The notes beneath the pieces are model-generated. The model was given only the letters and a program-made list of their open reading frames with translations, had not been told where the DNA came from and did not search any database. A DNA stretch of 64,000 nucleotides, taken from positions 8,028-72,027 of the forward strand of contig CACRXP010000686.1 of assembly GCA_902702965.1 (NCBI GenBank), in the 5' to 3' direction. Every line of letters starts with the position of its first letter. The first letter of the stretch is position 1. Source of the DNA: Spirometra erinaceieuropaei (Eukaryota; Platyhelminthes; Cestoda; Diphyllobothriidea; Diphyllobothriidae). Position numbers and translations under genes: made by a program. Positions 34,300-46,639 of the stretch are shown in pieces.

Positions 34300-34810
34300 A
34301 GGTGTAGAGACCATCTGACTAGTGTTTGCGGACTCCGCTGGGTTTCATTTGCAGTCTCATTTTCGAGACGAAAGTGTGGTTACTCGTCTAACATTCTGAA
34401 CCACGCATTGCCTTTGTCATTAGCATACCAGGCTGGACACGCCTCCTAACCTGGAGGCAATCCAGCAGTTTCCAGAGACGGAAATACGGATACATTTACA
34501 TTGCCTTCTTTTGGACCTGAAGGAGGAAGAATGTATTGGTGAAGAGATTGTATTCGGTGCAGACAATTGGAGGGGAAGGAGGGCAGTGCTGTTATGGCCA
34601 TCGATTCCCTGACGGTCAGTCAGTCCCTCAGAGAAAGCATTGTCTGTTCTTATACAGGTGCTGGGGTCGACAAGGTTAAACGACCAACTCACCTTCGGCA
34701 CAGACGCAACCAGGGCGTGCAGGCCTTCGTAGCATTTGTTTTTCACGTGGTCTGAGGTGGCTACTGGAGCATAAGTGCTCACGGCATCAGGGGTAGCCTC
34801 ATGGCTGGTA
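34300..34810 (-). pseudogene. LINE-A endonuclease fragment
   Basis: The minus strand gives, in several frames, STYAPVATSDHVK and YEGLHALVASV (about 34785-34690), AEYNLFTNTFF with a WKLLDCLQVRRR segment (about 34565-34440), and MLMTKAM then FVSKMRLQMKPSGVRK (about 34430-34330). These follow the order of the LINE-A endonuclease domain. Frameshifts and stops are frequent. Its 5' side is adjacent to the 3' terminus of the Penelope copy starting at 34858. Confidence 0.7.
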
Positions 34811-34857
34811 GGCAGAAGGACGGTGATTTCACGACCTCATTCCTCATGACAGTTCGA

Positions 34858-36560
34858 CCGTGAAGAAAGAGACACGATCGCTTGGACAAGAGCTTTATCC
34901 GCCTTGCGGTCCGGATTCCTGCTCGAACCCATCATCACAGTGGATGCGGTTGGTTCATGCACAAGGGGCTGCAGTATTTATAGGATTCAGTCGCCATGCT
35001 ACCGCATACCTTCGAAAATTCACGACTCCCCCTTCATCGGGGACTGCTGCATTTGGTGTGATGACTGTTTGATGGCCGACATTCGCGTCGTTAATCGCTT
35101 CACTTTTACCACGGGTGTTGGATGTTGGTGTGATGAGTGCTCGACCATCAGACCCACCAACCCTGACGTTGGGAACAGTGTTCGCCTGTGCGCTCACCGC
35201 CTGACTAATTCCTCCGCATAGGCGAAGTCTCAGCACCGAGTATGGAAGGGGAAGGTCGTTTCACTTGTTAATGGACTGGGGCCAACGAACCATGACTCAG
35301 GCAGATCTCGGCACACGCCGTTGTCACCTCTAGCGAGAATTTCGACACCGTCGAATTTGTATGTGTGGCTGGAGCTCGTCGAATGAGCCGCAAGTTGAGA
35401 GCTGTCGTCATTTCTCCGCGCTGCTGCAACGTGTTCGGCCATTCGCGTGCGGAGCAGTCTTTCGATTTCTCCGACGTAGTTGCTCTGTCCGTACCTGCAC
35501 CAGATCCGATAAACGACTCCAGACGTTTCTTGCTGTGGCAATGGGTCTTTCGGTTTGATAACCTGACGCCTGATAGTTGTCCCCAGTCTGTGTGCAACTC
35601 CAACCCCAAGTGATGCGAGAAGGCGGCCGACGGCTACGGAAACGTTCTCGACGTACGGAAATGCCCATCAAGATTTGGTGTTCGTGCGGTTAGGCCTTTC
35701 AACTCTTTTGCATATGCACCGGTTGACGAAGTTGCGCGGGTAGCCATTGCCTTTGACTACCCGTCGGAGATATTGTAATTCGACAGTCTTATCTTCGGGT
35801 TCAATCCAATGCCTTTCTACACGCCGATAGAGCATCCTTGAGCAACTGCGTTTGCGGCTGATCGGGTGGTTGCTGCTGGAGTTCCGTACTTGTGTCGTAT
35901 TTGTTGTTTTTCTGAACACGTTGGTCTTTGGGTTATCACAATCTTTGTGGCACACCAAGACATCCTGGAAGGCTAGCTAGTTGTTCTCTTCCTTTTCCGT
36001 CATAATTTTTATGTCCGGAAAGAACTAACTGAGAAGTTCCTTGAATGTCAACAGTTGAGCCCGACCGATAAAGTCGAAGGTATTATTTACATACCGGGCG
36101 CAGAACTTCGGTCTGTGATGTTAAAAGACCAGCGACTCTAACCGTTGTAAGACCGCCTCGGCGATGAATCCCAAAATCAGCGATTCACCTGCTCGTAAAC
36201 TGTCCTGTCGAACTGAAGTACGTCTTGACACAAAGCTTTCGGAGCTGAAGGAGTTGGGCGTGTCCAGGACGATTCTCCGTTTCATCGTATTTGCTTTAAA
36301 GAAGCAGCTCGATTGTCTCGACCACCAGATCCTATGGAATAGAAGTAAAAAGGGACGTAGTATCAGAAGAAACCATGAGCTCATTTAAATGCAGACTTGC
36401 CTCTTTAGGTTTCTCCAGGAATTGTGCTGACGAAGAGACCGTGGTGTTTGACTCAGCGGTCAGGAACCTGGGACGCCGGAACAGCCACTTTGCCAGTCCG
36501 CACGTTAGAGTACTTTAGAGCTTCACGATGGTTCGGAGATGTGCGCCCTCTTTGTGCCCC
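34858..36560 (-). pseudogene. Penelope-like element, lineage 1, decayed copy
   Basis: Colinear with the copy at 23697-25420. The minus strand has a YGLPKGHKEGAHLR start (about 36555-36510), SLFTSIPQDL (about 36350-36320), a catalytic box mutated to RYVNN (about 36100-36080), FRKTTNTTQVRN (about 35915-35880), and a GIY-YIG domain with SGVVYRIW and CGQSNYVGEIERLLRTRM (about 35525-35450). Frameshifts separate the parts, and the middle of RT is damaged near 36200-36120. The 3' terminal sequence (34861-35066) contains a degenerate hammerhead-like motif (about 34908-34938) in which both the CTGATGA and GAAA boxes are mutated. Confidence 0.88.
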
Positions 36561-36639
36561 TTAGGGAGGCCATAGAATCGACCGCCCTTGCCTACGATGT
36601 CCACCATGTGCTTCCTAGCTATGTGATGCAGGCACAATG

Positions 36640-37050
36640 GCTTGCGTGTGATTTAGTTTATAGTGAATGTAGACTTATACGGCATCTGCCGCGCTCTCTC
36701 CTCTCTCCCCACAGAGGCCCGGCGTCAAGACAGCGTTAAGAAGACTGGGGGACGGGGGAGGGCCAGGCGGATAGCCCTACGGTTCCTGCACTTGGCGCTC
36801 CACACCACGCCCCCTGGTCTACACAGTAAATGATCAGGATTTGGCCTAACAACAACAATGGGGGGAGGTGGCAGGTGTCCCAATGTGCGCGACCTCTGCC
36901 AGCAGTCGGGTCTGCCATTGCACCCCGAAATGTTGACATTTGTTATGGTGCGCATTCCGATAACGGCTGCCATAATCTCAAATCGCCCCCGTGTTGGTCC
37001 ACGGCGTCTACCGCGAGGTCTGTTTTGGGGGTACAAACCGTGCACCGACC
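36640..37050 (-). repeat. Dispersed repeat C, long copy
   Basis: Aligns over about 400 bp with 53000-53460. Shared words include TTTAGTTTATAGTGA, GTCAAGACA, AAATGATCAGG, ACAACAA and CCACGCGACC-like G/C blocks, CACCCCGAAAT, TTGACATTTGTTATG and ATTCCGATAACG. Orientation is taken relative to the shorter copies at 23575 and 42105. No protein domain is evident in frames shared by the copies. Confidence 0.7.
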
Positions 37051-37959
37051 GGGAAGGCAACTCCTGCGCATCATCTTTCTGTCATTGGGTGCCCTCTCCA
37101 GGTGCGCCTGGTAGCCACCTACTCCAGTTGTCCCTTCTCAGAGAAACGATACTTACTGAAAAACGCAATGCCCACTTGATAGGGGGCCAACCCTGGGCGA
37201 CCAGAATCGCCTTTCCTCCCGGTCTAGTGCAAAGGCGACTCAATTAGCCTGGGCCGCCTGCGGGATTGCATCTACCCTCACTCTTAGACTTTAACTCCGG
37301 CAGGAGGAAGGAGGCGAGTGAAGGGACTAACGAGTGTACGGATACATACACGTAGGAATCCTCTTCTACTTTATCCTGCCAGCACACGATCCGTCCCCTA
37401 ATTAACATGCACCAAGAAAAAGCTGGGGAGGGGGGGGGTTCGAGTCTTACGCAAAGGGGTGTGCCAAAAGGGAGTGTCTAGTGAGGGGGATACTGCGTAG
37501 ATGTGGTGGGTCGCATCATGGAGGTGGTGACTGCTCTGCGCGTTACTTAACTGACACCTAAATCTCAGCTGTGGCCCCACGACTATAGCCTCTGCCCGTT
37601 AACAGCCACGACTTGCCGGCTAAGCCAGATGAGAGTATTCTGTGTTTTGTGTCGTCTCGCCCGGTAATTCTGCTCCAATTTCCATTCTTCTCAACTCCAT
37701 TCTCTTGCACCTTACTATTCTTCCCCCTCCGTCCCACCTGGAAAATGTCCTACGGAGAGGGTGACGTGCAATCCCGTAAGCGGCCTAGGCTAACTCAGGT
37801 CGGTCTTCACTACGCAAAGCTCTGATCCATAATGGAGTTCGGCAGCCGTCTAGGGTATCTTGGCAGCCCTATTTGAAGGTAACACTGCTTACACCCTCGT
37901 CATCTGCATGCTGACCGTAGTTTGTAGGTGCGAAACTAGCGATCGAAACACCACAATGG
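37051..37959. other. Probable LINE-A 5' flank, no domain
   Basis: Precedes the LINE-A endonuclease start. A G run lies at 37431-37438, and CT-rich blocks sit around 37680-37740. It may include the LINE-A 5' untranslated region, but there is no second copy of this part in the window for comparison. Confidence 0.35.
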
Positions 37960-40900
37960 ACAGCCACCAATGTTCGTTCCCTTTTAGAAAATCCCAGAAG
38001 CAACCTACCAGGACGGAGGACGGCGCTATTCGTTCGGAAACTGGCGTGCTACGCGATGGACATCATTGCTCACAGCAAGGCCCGCTTCTCCGAACAAGGC
38101 CAGTTGGAATAGGGGGGTACCGGTTACACCTGGATCGGCCGCCTGAAGGCATAGAGACGTGATGCCACTGTCGCTTATGTCATCAGCAACGAAATCGTGG
38201 GACCTGTGTGCCACATAACCTCGACGAACGACTAAAGACTGTCTGCCTGCCTCTCGGAAAGCCACATTCACCACCGACGTCAGTGTCTGCAATCCCCCCA
38301 GTGACAAGCTTGGACAAAGTGAGGACCTGCACGTTTCCCTTGCAACTGTGCCGGAGGGGGACAAGCTAGTTGCTCTTGGTGACTTAAATGTCCTCGTCGG
38401 GACAGACTACGCTGCCTGGAGGAGAGTACTGGGGCCACATGGAATAGGCGGCTGCAACGACAATGACCTTTTCCTACTGCGAACCCGCACATAACATTGT
38501 CTTCTAACCAGGGCCTTCTTCCGCCTTCCGAGGCCGGAGAAGACGCATTGAACGCACTCCTAATCATGGCCGTGGCAAGTGCTGAAATACGTCCTTGTAC
38601 GGACGTGAGATCGACAGAACGTACTGGTGACCAAGGCAATCTGCGACAGCTGGACGAATCACTGCCTTTTCCTCTCCAGGACGAGTCTCAATCCCTCTCA
38701 GGAGACCACAAGTATACGACCACCAGGTAAGGTAAATACTTTTCCGTTAAATTTGTCTCTTTTCCGTTTTGATTCCAGCAATCAGACGACCCAGTGACTG
38801 GAAGACCTGCAGACTTCGCACGGCAACGTCGCCGTGGAGCACTGTGGTTGCAGGAGATGAAGAACCAAAGACAAGCCTCTGAAGACTTTAAGGACGCCAC
38901 CGTCGTGTCTATCTACACATCCAATGGTAACCGTGAACTCTGTACAGTCAAAGCAAAATCTTGCTGCTCAACGTTGCCGGGAGGATCTTCGCTCATATCC
39001 TTCTCAATAGTCTCACCGGTCATCTGAGACATGGACTTCTCCCGAAAAGCAAGTGTGCCTTCCGATGGTACTGCGTAACCACCGACATGGTTTAAGCCCC
39101 CACCAACTACAGGGAAAGTGTCAGGAAGTGCTAACAATCCTTGAGAATCATGCTGCAGTTCAGGTGTCCGTACACCAACTACACGACAAGATGATGGCTC
39201 AGGACTAATGGAGTAAAGCTGGGTTGTGTACTCGCTGCCATTCTTTCCAGTCTCATGTTCTCTGTTATGCCGATGGACGTATATCGTGAAGAGCAACCGG
39301 AAATCAATATCGGCCATCGGCCTGACGGACAAATGCTCAACGCACGGCACACGCAAACACGCTCAAGATTATTCCAGACTAGCATCTTTGACGCATAGAC
39401 CTGTTTACCTCCGGCTGCACCGACTACGAAATGACCATCAGCACAGAGAATGCGATAATCATGCACCAACCAGCACCAGACACGGATTGCAGAGAAGTCC
39501 ATATCGGCATCAATAAAGCTCAACTCTCCGCTGCGAAGAAATTTCCATGCCCAAGAATCACAAAATCAAGGAGTGTCAGGATCAACGATGAAGTCATCCA
39601 TCGGATCTCCAAAGTCAACCAGGTATTTGGCCAGCTACGTGCCTCAGTCTAAAATCGCCAAGAATCTCACCTGTACACCAGTTTTAAGATGTACAGGACG
39701 ACGGTCCTGATGAAATTACTCTACGGGACGGAGATATGGACAGTCAAGGTCCACAAAACCAGAAAATTGAACTACTTCCACTTCGGCTGTTCTCGCAAGT
39801 GACAAAATAAGATCTTGGACACAGAAACCCTTGAATGAACCGCAGTCGTCAACATTCACGTCATCCTGAGGTACCTGCAATTTTTCTACAGCGGCCACCT
39901 CGGGAGAATGGATGACGACTGTCAACTCAAGGGAATATTCTAAGGCGATGTCGCAACGGATACTCGCCGACAAGGCAGACAAAATTGTCACTATAAGGAC
40001 ACACTGAAAGTTTCTCAAACATTTGTAAATAGACTCAGCGATCTCAAAAGACCTCGTCAAGAATTGACCTGCCCCGAGAGGGACAGTGAAGAATGGAACA
40101 GAAATCTGTGATATCATCCGGATCTCTACTTCCAAAGTTGGAAAAGTGGCTGGCAAGTCGCAAGGGCCTCCGATTCACAACACCAAACCCCTCCCAACAA
40201 GCCCACGCTCCCAATGAACTTTCCGCGTGCGGATCATCCCCTTCGGACATCGTCGGAAGCAATGCAACAAAAACACGGCATCTCCATCCATTGTCTCCGC
40301 AAACGCCTTCATCTTCATCTTTACACCAACCCCCACGAAGTCCACGACGGCGACCAAGTACACCACCGGTGGTCAAATTATTTACACCCCGCATCACCCA
40401 CCGCTGCCGTCGTCCGCCGCCGCCATCTCCATTATCCTTGTCACAACCCCGCGACGACGGTGGCAACAACTACCACATCTTCCACTCTCACAACCAATGA
40501 GAACACCGCAGAGGCCCCGTCAGTCATCACAGCGACCACCGCCACCAACACTATCCCCACTACCAGCAATGTAGGCTCAATTCCAACCCTTCCTGATTGT
40601 GATCGCACCTTTGCATCACACATTGTCCCGGTCGCTCGCTTGCGGATCCATCGCACAGAGACTAGTGAAATAGTGCCATGAGCCCCGACATTCTGCACAT
40701 CCGCCTCCACTTACCAAAGTACCCACGCGCATCAACTCGCCGCATGGGCTCATTTGGACAAGTACACATCGGCGACAACGGAATTATCTGCAACGTCAAC
40801 GCGCCAAACCCACTTTGGACAACCGAAAACTCTCCAATTTCTAATCCTAGCACCTGCTCTTCCACCACCGGGCCGCCATTAGCGACATAAACACCATAAC

Positions 40901-41200
40901 TGGCTCATCAGCTCCGAACCTATCCTAGCCACACTGCCGCCGCAAAATACACATGGCGCATCGGCCCGATAGGTCACCTGGAAATTTATCGGACGGAAAC
41001 TGGCGAATCAGTCCCTGGAGCACCAACGCACCTCCGTCGTCAACATCTCAACTACTCGCAATACACACGCCCATTCACTCATAGCATATGTCTTTTCGGT
41101 TACATGAGCCTCCAATCTAATCTGCGGCAAACAACTGTAGCCATACACACAAACACATCCAAAATCACCCACCACATGGACGGGATAGGAAGAGTGTTCT
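37960..41200 (+). pseudogene. LINE-A copy, long but heavily decayed
   Basis: All LINE-A domains appear in order on the + strand with many frameshifts and stops. The endonuclease start is NVRSLLENPRSNLPGRRTAL (about 37967-38027), then ARFSEQGQLE (about 38081-38110) and the catalytic-region KLVALGDLNVLVGTDYAAW (about 38363-38420). RT entry SEDFKDATVV (about 38878-38908) is followed by LRSNGVKLGCVLA-like and SLMFSVMPMDVYREEQ pieces (about 39205-39300), and post-RT DEVIHRISKVNQVFGQLRAS (about 39588-39650). C2H2-finger remnants DCDRTFASH...RIHRTE (about 40595-40660) and GHLEIYRTETGES (about 40975-41015) come last. It is much older than the 3191-4915 copy judging by damage. Confidence 0.85.
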
Positions 41201-41284
41201 TGGCTCCTTTTCAGTGTCACTGTATGACACTATAACGCATGTCAGTTCCGATCAACTCACCCCATTCGTGTGGAAACCCAGTGT

Positions 41285-41510
41285 TTTTATGCGGCGACTG
41301 GTCGTATGCGGCACGCGCAGACGGGCTGTTCCAGTTCTGTCAGCCACTGCGTCCAATTTCAGCATGTGTTGGTTAGCCGGCTCGAACAACTGACTAGTAC
41401 ACGGAGGAGGGACGAGGGAATGGGGTCGACTTTAGGGAATCCATGACCAAGGCACTTCAGTGCATTCCTCACTAAAGTCAATCTGACGCACTGGGATCTG
41501 TCACGACCCA
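41285..41510 (+). repeat. Dispersed repeat D copy
   Basis: Shares GCGGCACGC-AGACGGGCTGTT and CTGTCAGCCACTGCG with 42000-42065, and GGAGGAGGGACGAGGGAATG and GCATTCCTCACTAAAGTCAA with the more diverged 14320-14500 copy. It may be the 3' part of LINE-A, since it follows directly, but the 3191-4915 copy was not seen to carry it. Confidence 0.45.
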
Positions 41511-41728
41511 CTGAACATAGTGGCATGAATGATTGTCAACTGACGATGCAAATCAAACCTCGCAGTCAGCGCACTCCGCACCAGCCACCAACGCAGAATC
41601 TTCTTCATCAGATGACTGACTGACTGGGGTGATGGATTTGTGTATGGTAAAGGGAGAGTGAGGTCGACTCTGTGGACTCTGTCCAGACTGCACTCGCAAT
41701 ATTCCTCTTTATAAACAATCTGGCGTGT

Positions 41729-41812
41729 GAAGAAGGAGACACGATTGCTGGGACAAGAGTTTTATCCGCCTAAAGGTTCGGATTCCTGCTCGAACCCATC
41801 ATCAGAGACAAA
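41729..41812 (-). mobile_element. Detached Penelope lineage 1 terminus with hammerhead-like motif
   Basis: The block GAAGAAGGAGACACGATTGC, then GGACAAGAGTTTTATCCGCC and CTCGAACCCATCATCAGAGA, matches the 3' ends of the Penelope copies at 23697 and 34858 and the insertion at 55683. On the minus strand CTGATGA is followed by a GGGTTC/GAATCC stem, but GAAA is GAAC. No RT follows, so it is a solitary terminal piece. Confidence 0.65.
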
Positions 41813-41999
41813 TACAGATCTGATGCGTTTTTAAACTAGCACAGGGAGCTAACAACCGTAGTTCGGAAGGTTGCCAACTACGGGATAACTAGGTCCTTCT
41901 CCCAAAACGTAGAGTCAGGCTGCAATGGTTCCCTCTTGGTGTGGCCCCTATGACACTTCCACTCAGATGAGATTTAAGTCTCAACTTTCGTCGTGCGCG

Positions 42000-42065
42000 G
42001 ACTAGGCGTGTGTGGTACGCCAGACAGGCTGTTTAGCGTTGTCAGCCACTGCGCCCTATCCCACC
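42000..42065 (+). repeat. Dispersed repeat D fragment
   Basis: Matches the first part of the 41285-41510 repeat (GTACGCCAGACAGGCTGTT and GTCAGCCACTGCGCCC). Confidence 0.45.
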
Positions 42066-42104
42066 TGCAGTCTTCTCGGCGTTATCTTGAAGGTGGTCTT
42101 AGAT

Positions 42105-42215
42105 GAGTTAATGAGGAGAGAGTGCGTTATACGCAGCGCAAGGCTACCATACTATAAACTAATTTACGCGCAAGTCACCGTCTCTGCCTCCACCATATCG
42201 TGGGACGTACAGTGG
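42105..42215 (+). repeat. Dispersed repeat C, short copy
   Basis: GAGGAGAGAGTGCG, CTATAAACTAATTTACG and AAGTCACCGTC in the same order as 23575-23670, and in reverse of 53000-53110. Confidence 0.55.
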
Positions 42216-44037
42216 CAGTCGTCGGTAACGACGACCGAACTTTCATGCCATAAATGCCACGTAAAGGAGTCAATGGAGCCTGACTCTTAGTCCTGAGTTG
42301 AACCGAATCACCCCATTAGTTGACATGCCCCACGCCACAAATTGTAGCGTGGCTCCAGCTCGTCAGATTTATTTTAGTGAGGAATGCGCTGAGTTATTGT
42401 GAGGGTGGATTTATCCTTAACGTCGACTCTCTATTCTTTCCCCATCTACCAGCGACCTGCCCGAGTCAACTCTGCTGAGGTGAGCTTGCGCGCAGTGACG
42501 GAGCTGACTTGAAGTCTGAGCCTAGCAGGTGCAGCATGCGGTCTCAAATCTAGCAGGAGTGAAAGGTGTCACTCCTTTGTTCCGGAGGATTGCTGAGATA
42601 TCCCGTCAGCTGTCTTCTGGAACTCTGTTGACGTGTCATTAGAAGACTATGCTATTCCAGGACGGAATACCCGATTTAATGGAGTATTTTGTCAGGATTT
42701 TACAGGTGCTCTAATGGTACTGACAAGAAGATCGTTTTTTGACGGCATCTTTGAGTCATTTTAGAAGGAGCGGAAATGGAGATTTTCTTAGTTATCTAAA
42801 GCCCTCTGTCACGGGTCTGGAGCCAAACAGACTGTACGTAAAGCTAGCTAGTACTGGGGAACAAAGTTTGGGAAGGCAAAATAAATACTGGCATGTTCTA
42901 GCTTGTGTAATTACTTTGATCTTTGTATGGAGATGGGGGTGTGTGTCTCTGGTCCTCCATATGGATTGAGTTAAGATCAGTAGTGTTGGCCCAATTTCGA
43001 GACGAGCATACTGTACTAGGAAGTCTGACTGACTAATCGATGGGGCGGAAAATTTAAATACTTACGTAAGGCTCCGTTTTTAGGCCTTGACAATGGCTCT
43101 CAGTAGCTGCAACAAAATCACCACTGATAAATATCAGGTAATTAAACAATTCCTAAAAAACTACTAAAACACTCTCCTATCGAAGCATTCAATTCAGACT
43201 ACCTGGCTTATTCATCGGAATTTGCAAACTTTCACCTGATGTAGCTAATCAAACTTTCACGCTTTTTGAGCTAAAAGATGAATTGAACAGACACGTTTGT
43301 ATACCCGGATATTCTGAGGAGTTTGAGAAAGCACGGGTTTTAGTTAGGATTTATAGGTCATAATTGCATAAGCTAAGCTTCACCTTCGATCGAGTTAATT
43401 AACGTCAAGTCAGCTGACATTTCAGCAGCGAAAACCCATGTTTTTTGGAAGACACTCATTTGAAGACAAAAGTGGCTGTTCGCATTTGACACCCAATCCT
43501 GAAGTCGTAGGCAGACGTAAGTTTTGACAACCTCATATTAACTGTAAAACTTAATCTAAGTCTTGAAATGTGTCGCCCCATCAATCTGTCTCGTTAGTCA
43601 AACAATTCGAAATTGCGCCGACTTTTACCCACTTGACTTGAGGTCGCTAGGCGGCAGACGCCGATGTCGAAAGCGGGCCACTTACAGCAGTCTGGACAGG
43701 AGTAGTAAAATATTTGAATGGGTCCACAGAGATCTGATTGGAATCGCAGAGCAAATTTTATTCTCCCTCTGGGCGACCATAGACCAGAGCGATCTGCTTC
43801 CAGTGTTTATGACCATCGGAACCCGTGAAAAAAGTCGACTGTTGGATAGACAGTGGTAAAACCCGGATCGTACTACGCTGATGACCTATAAATCTGGCGT
43901 TCAATGATAAATGTTGGTCGGCGATTTTACTGGCTAAGAGGGACAGACAAAAAACCTGCTGAATCAGCCTTCGCCGCCTATGTTCGTTCAACCTGTTTAT
44001 CAGACAAGATACAAGGGAGCCACATACTCGCGAAAAC
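42216..44037. other. No firmly recognised feature
   Basis: A 98-codon + frame (43563-43859) contains FEWVHRDLIG, which recalls the start of an LTR-retrotransposon integrase core, but nothing downstream confirms it. The other frames are short. Confidence 0.35.
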
Positions 44038-44039
44038 TA

Positions 44040-44999
44040 CAGTGGATGTGCTAACTCATCAAATGTTAGCTTATATTCTGAAATACGTTTTTGGATCGAA
44101 GTGTAAACTTAAGTAGGGTCGTAATATTAATCGCCTTTCAGTATGATACCGAGAAAATTCAGTTTCTTCGGGATGCCGACTTTCAAACGAACTTCCTTTT
44201 GGCCGCCGCAAAAACTACACTCTGTAAAGATGACAACTTAATTAGTATGCATTTTTCACATCGAGTTTCGATGCCCTTATGCATTTGAATATATTTCATG
44301 AAAAATATGCATAAAAATATTCATTATTTTGCTCATGTGGTAGAAAATTATGTCTTCTTTAAATTTTATACTTGACGGGGACATACTTCGGTTTTAAAAA
44401 ATCTCTAATTATGAAATTTTAAGACTGTGAGATGCTGCTTCAGAAGACATCGTGTCTCTGCATTTACTAATGTTATTTGCAAAGTTTGCGATACGACACA
44501 AATCTGCCACTTTGGTTTTATGAATCCCATACGGTCTCCTCATATTAACACATACTGATGCCTGATTTTTCATACACGGAAAACATGCAGCTTGGAAATC
44601 CTAATTGAAAGTGTAGCGGCAGGTTGGGTTCAAAATTATTCGAGAATTGGAAAAGTTTTTAAACCGAATTATACCTCCCGTCATTTATAAAATTTAAAGA
44701 ATACATGAGCGAAGGAATAGATATTTTTATGTGTGTCTTCCATGAAATATATATGTAAATTCAAAAGGGCATCAAAAATTAGTGTGTAAAATTCATACTA
44801 ATTAAGTCGTCATTTTTTACAGAGTGCAGTTTTTGCAGCGTTCAACTAGAAGTTCGTTCGAAAGCCGATGTCCTGAAGGAACTCAGTTGGTAGTATGCTG
44901 CAAGGCGATTAATGTTACAAACCTACTTAAGTAGACTTTTCGAGTAGATGAGGTAGTTCGGAATTTAGGCTAACATTTTATGAGTTAGCACATCTACTG
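44040..44999. mobile_element. Foldback element, subfamily 1, complete copy
   Basis: A 960-bp element, left end CAGTGGATGTGCTAACTCAT and right end CACATCTACTG, flanked by TA at 44038-44039 and 45000-45001. Long inverted arms are readable from both ends to the central region near 44400-44650. The arm palindrome is mutated here to ACTTAATTAGTA-like forms. Confidence 0.85.
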
Positions 45000-45001
45000 T
45001 A

Positions 45002-46639
45002 CATCGATCTCGAAATCATTATAGAGCCCTCCTGACTGCAACTCGGGATAGGCGAATTACTCGAAAACATTAGTAGTTATTTTTTCTTTACCATCCCCTA
45101 ATTCTAATGCATAGAAATCCTGTGGACATGCGAAGCGCCTTTTCATATCTTCTCCTTTGAATCTTTGAATGTTTTTGAATATTGTGGTCATTTTTAAACT
45201 GGCAGCTCTCTGCGATATGGAGCAAGCATCGCGCATTCATAAGCGCTACCATACCGAGCAATGTCACCTGCGTGTACGTTGTCAATCTCTCAATTAAGTG
45301 ACTGGCTCTGATGATGTTTTACATGTATGCACAAATTTGTCATCAGTATGACTGCCTTATCGATTTCAGGTGTCAAATTAACCATTGGGGTCGTCTACAC
45401 GATCCACAGACACTTAACGACCAATTAAATCATCATCAGCATGTGACGATGGCAGAATCACAACTGGTTGAAGGCAATCATGAAAACATTTGCAAACCGA
45501 CTCGATGTGCAGGAGGTACCCTCTGTTATTTGATAACTGTTTGACTAGGGCAGCTTTAACGTTGCTCTGTTTCGAGTTCCTTCTTTTCATAACCCGTTCA
45601 ATGAACTAATAGTACATTATTTTGAAGACGTGCTAAATAGGTCATCCCTCCACTTACCAATTAGGCAACCCCTATACCGTTCTTCCAGACCGTGTAAGGT
45701 ATAATTTACTCTTATTTTCCGCCCCGCGACACTACGTAAGAGCCTTAAATCCACCAACTGCCGAAATTCAGACAATGTACTTACGGTGCTAATCGACGCA
45801 TCTATCCACCCAACCACCGTCTGTCGCGTGCATACTCTATTAAGATGTGATGACATTTGCGAAATAAACCCAGACAGGAAAAAATGCAGACAGTGTGGCG
45901 TTGCGAGTGTGCGGAGTCGGCGACGGTGTAAATTACTAACGAAGCGGTCCCAAGCGAATTTAAACACTCAGAAAACGCTCATAGGTTCAGAGAACTTCTT
46001 CCAGGTGTCGTAAAATTTGGCAAAATGCTTGCACAATATGTCTGCTAGTCAATGACCTTGGTGGACAGTCCCCGGCCTACTTAACTAGACAGTGTCATTA
46101 TCAACAAAACTTACTCGATAGTTGGCTAAAGTACGAACTAACGCTGACGACGACTAACCAGTGAGCGCTCTCAGTGTCGCTTATAAGAGCAGCATTGAAA
46201 GGGTTTACGAAAAGGTAAGTTTACAGAATATTTTTAAGCCGCCATATGTTAACAGCAGTTAATTTCTTTTGCTGTAAAATCCACCATTAAATAGTAAATT
46301 ACGAAAGACGGTTATTGAAAATAGTTATATGTCAATATACGAAGCTTTTCCCAACTTTGTGACAAATCCGCCCGTAAGCATTAAAAAACATTAGGACGGC
46401 GATGCACTCGAAAGTTGAGAATCGAAGTTGTTCTGCCTCAAATTAATGCGGTACGTTGCTATCCATCCGTCTAAGTGACTACTGACGTTGGCCACCCCTT
46501 CTGTAAACGCCTAAACGCATCATCAAATAGAAGATCGTTCTCCTCCATGCCCCAACTCAAAACACAGGTATCCAGCGGGATACAAAGCACTTTTTTACCC
46601 ATTTTCTGTACCTGTACGTCGGAAATTTGAGGAATTATT
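45002..46639. other. No recognised feature
   Basis: The 116-codon minus frame 45967-45617 has no recognisable domain. No repeat relationship was noticed. Confidence 0.35.

Noticed and set aside
43563..43859. Possible LTR-retrotransposon integrase start (FEWVHRDLIG)
   Set aside because: No further integrase residues follow in any frame, and no LTRs or RNase H remnants were seen nearby.
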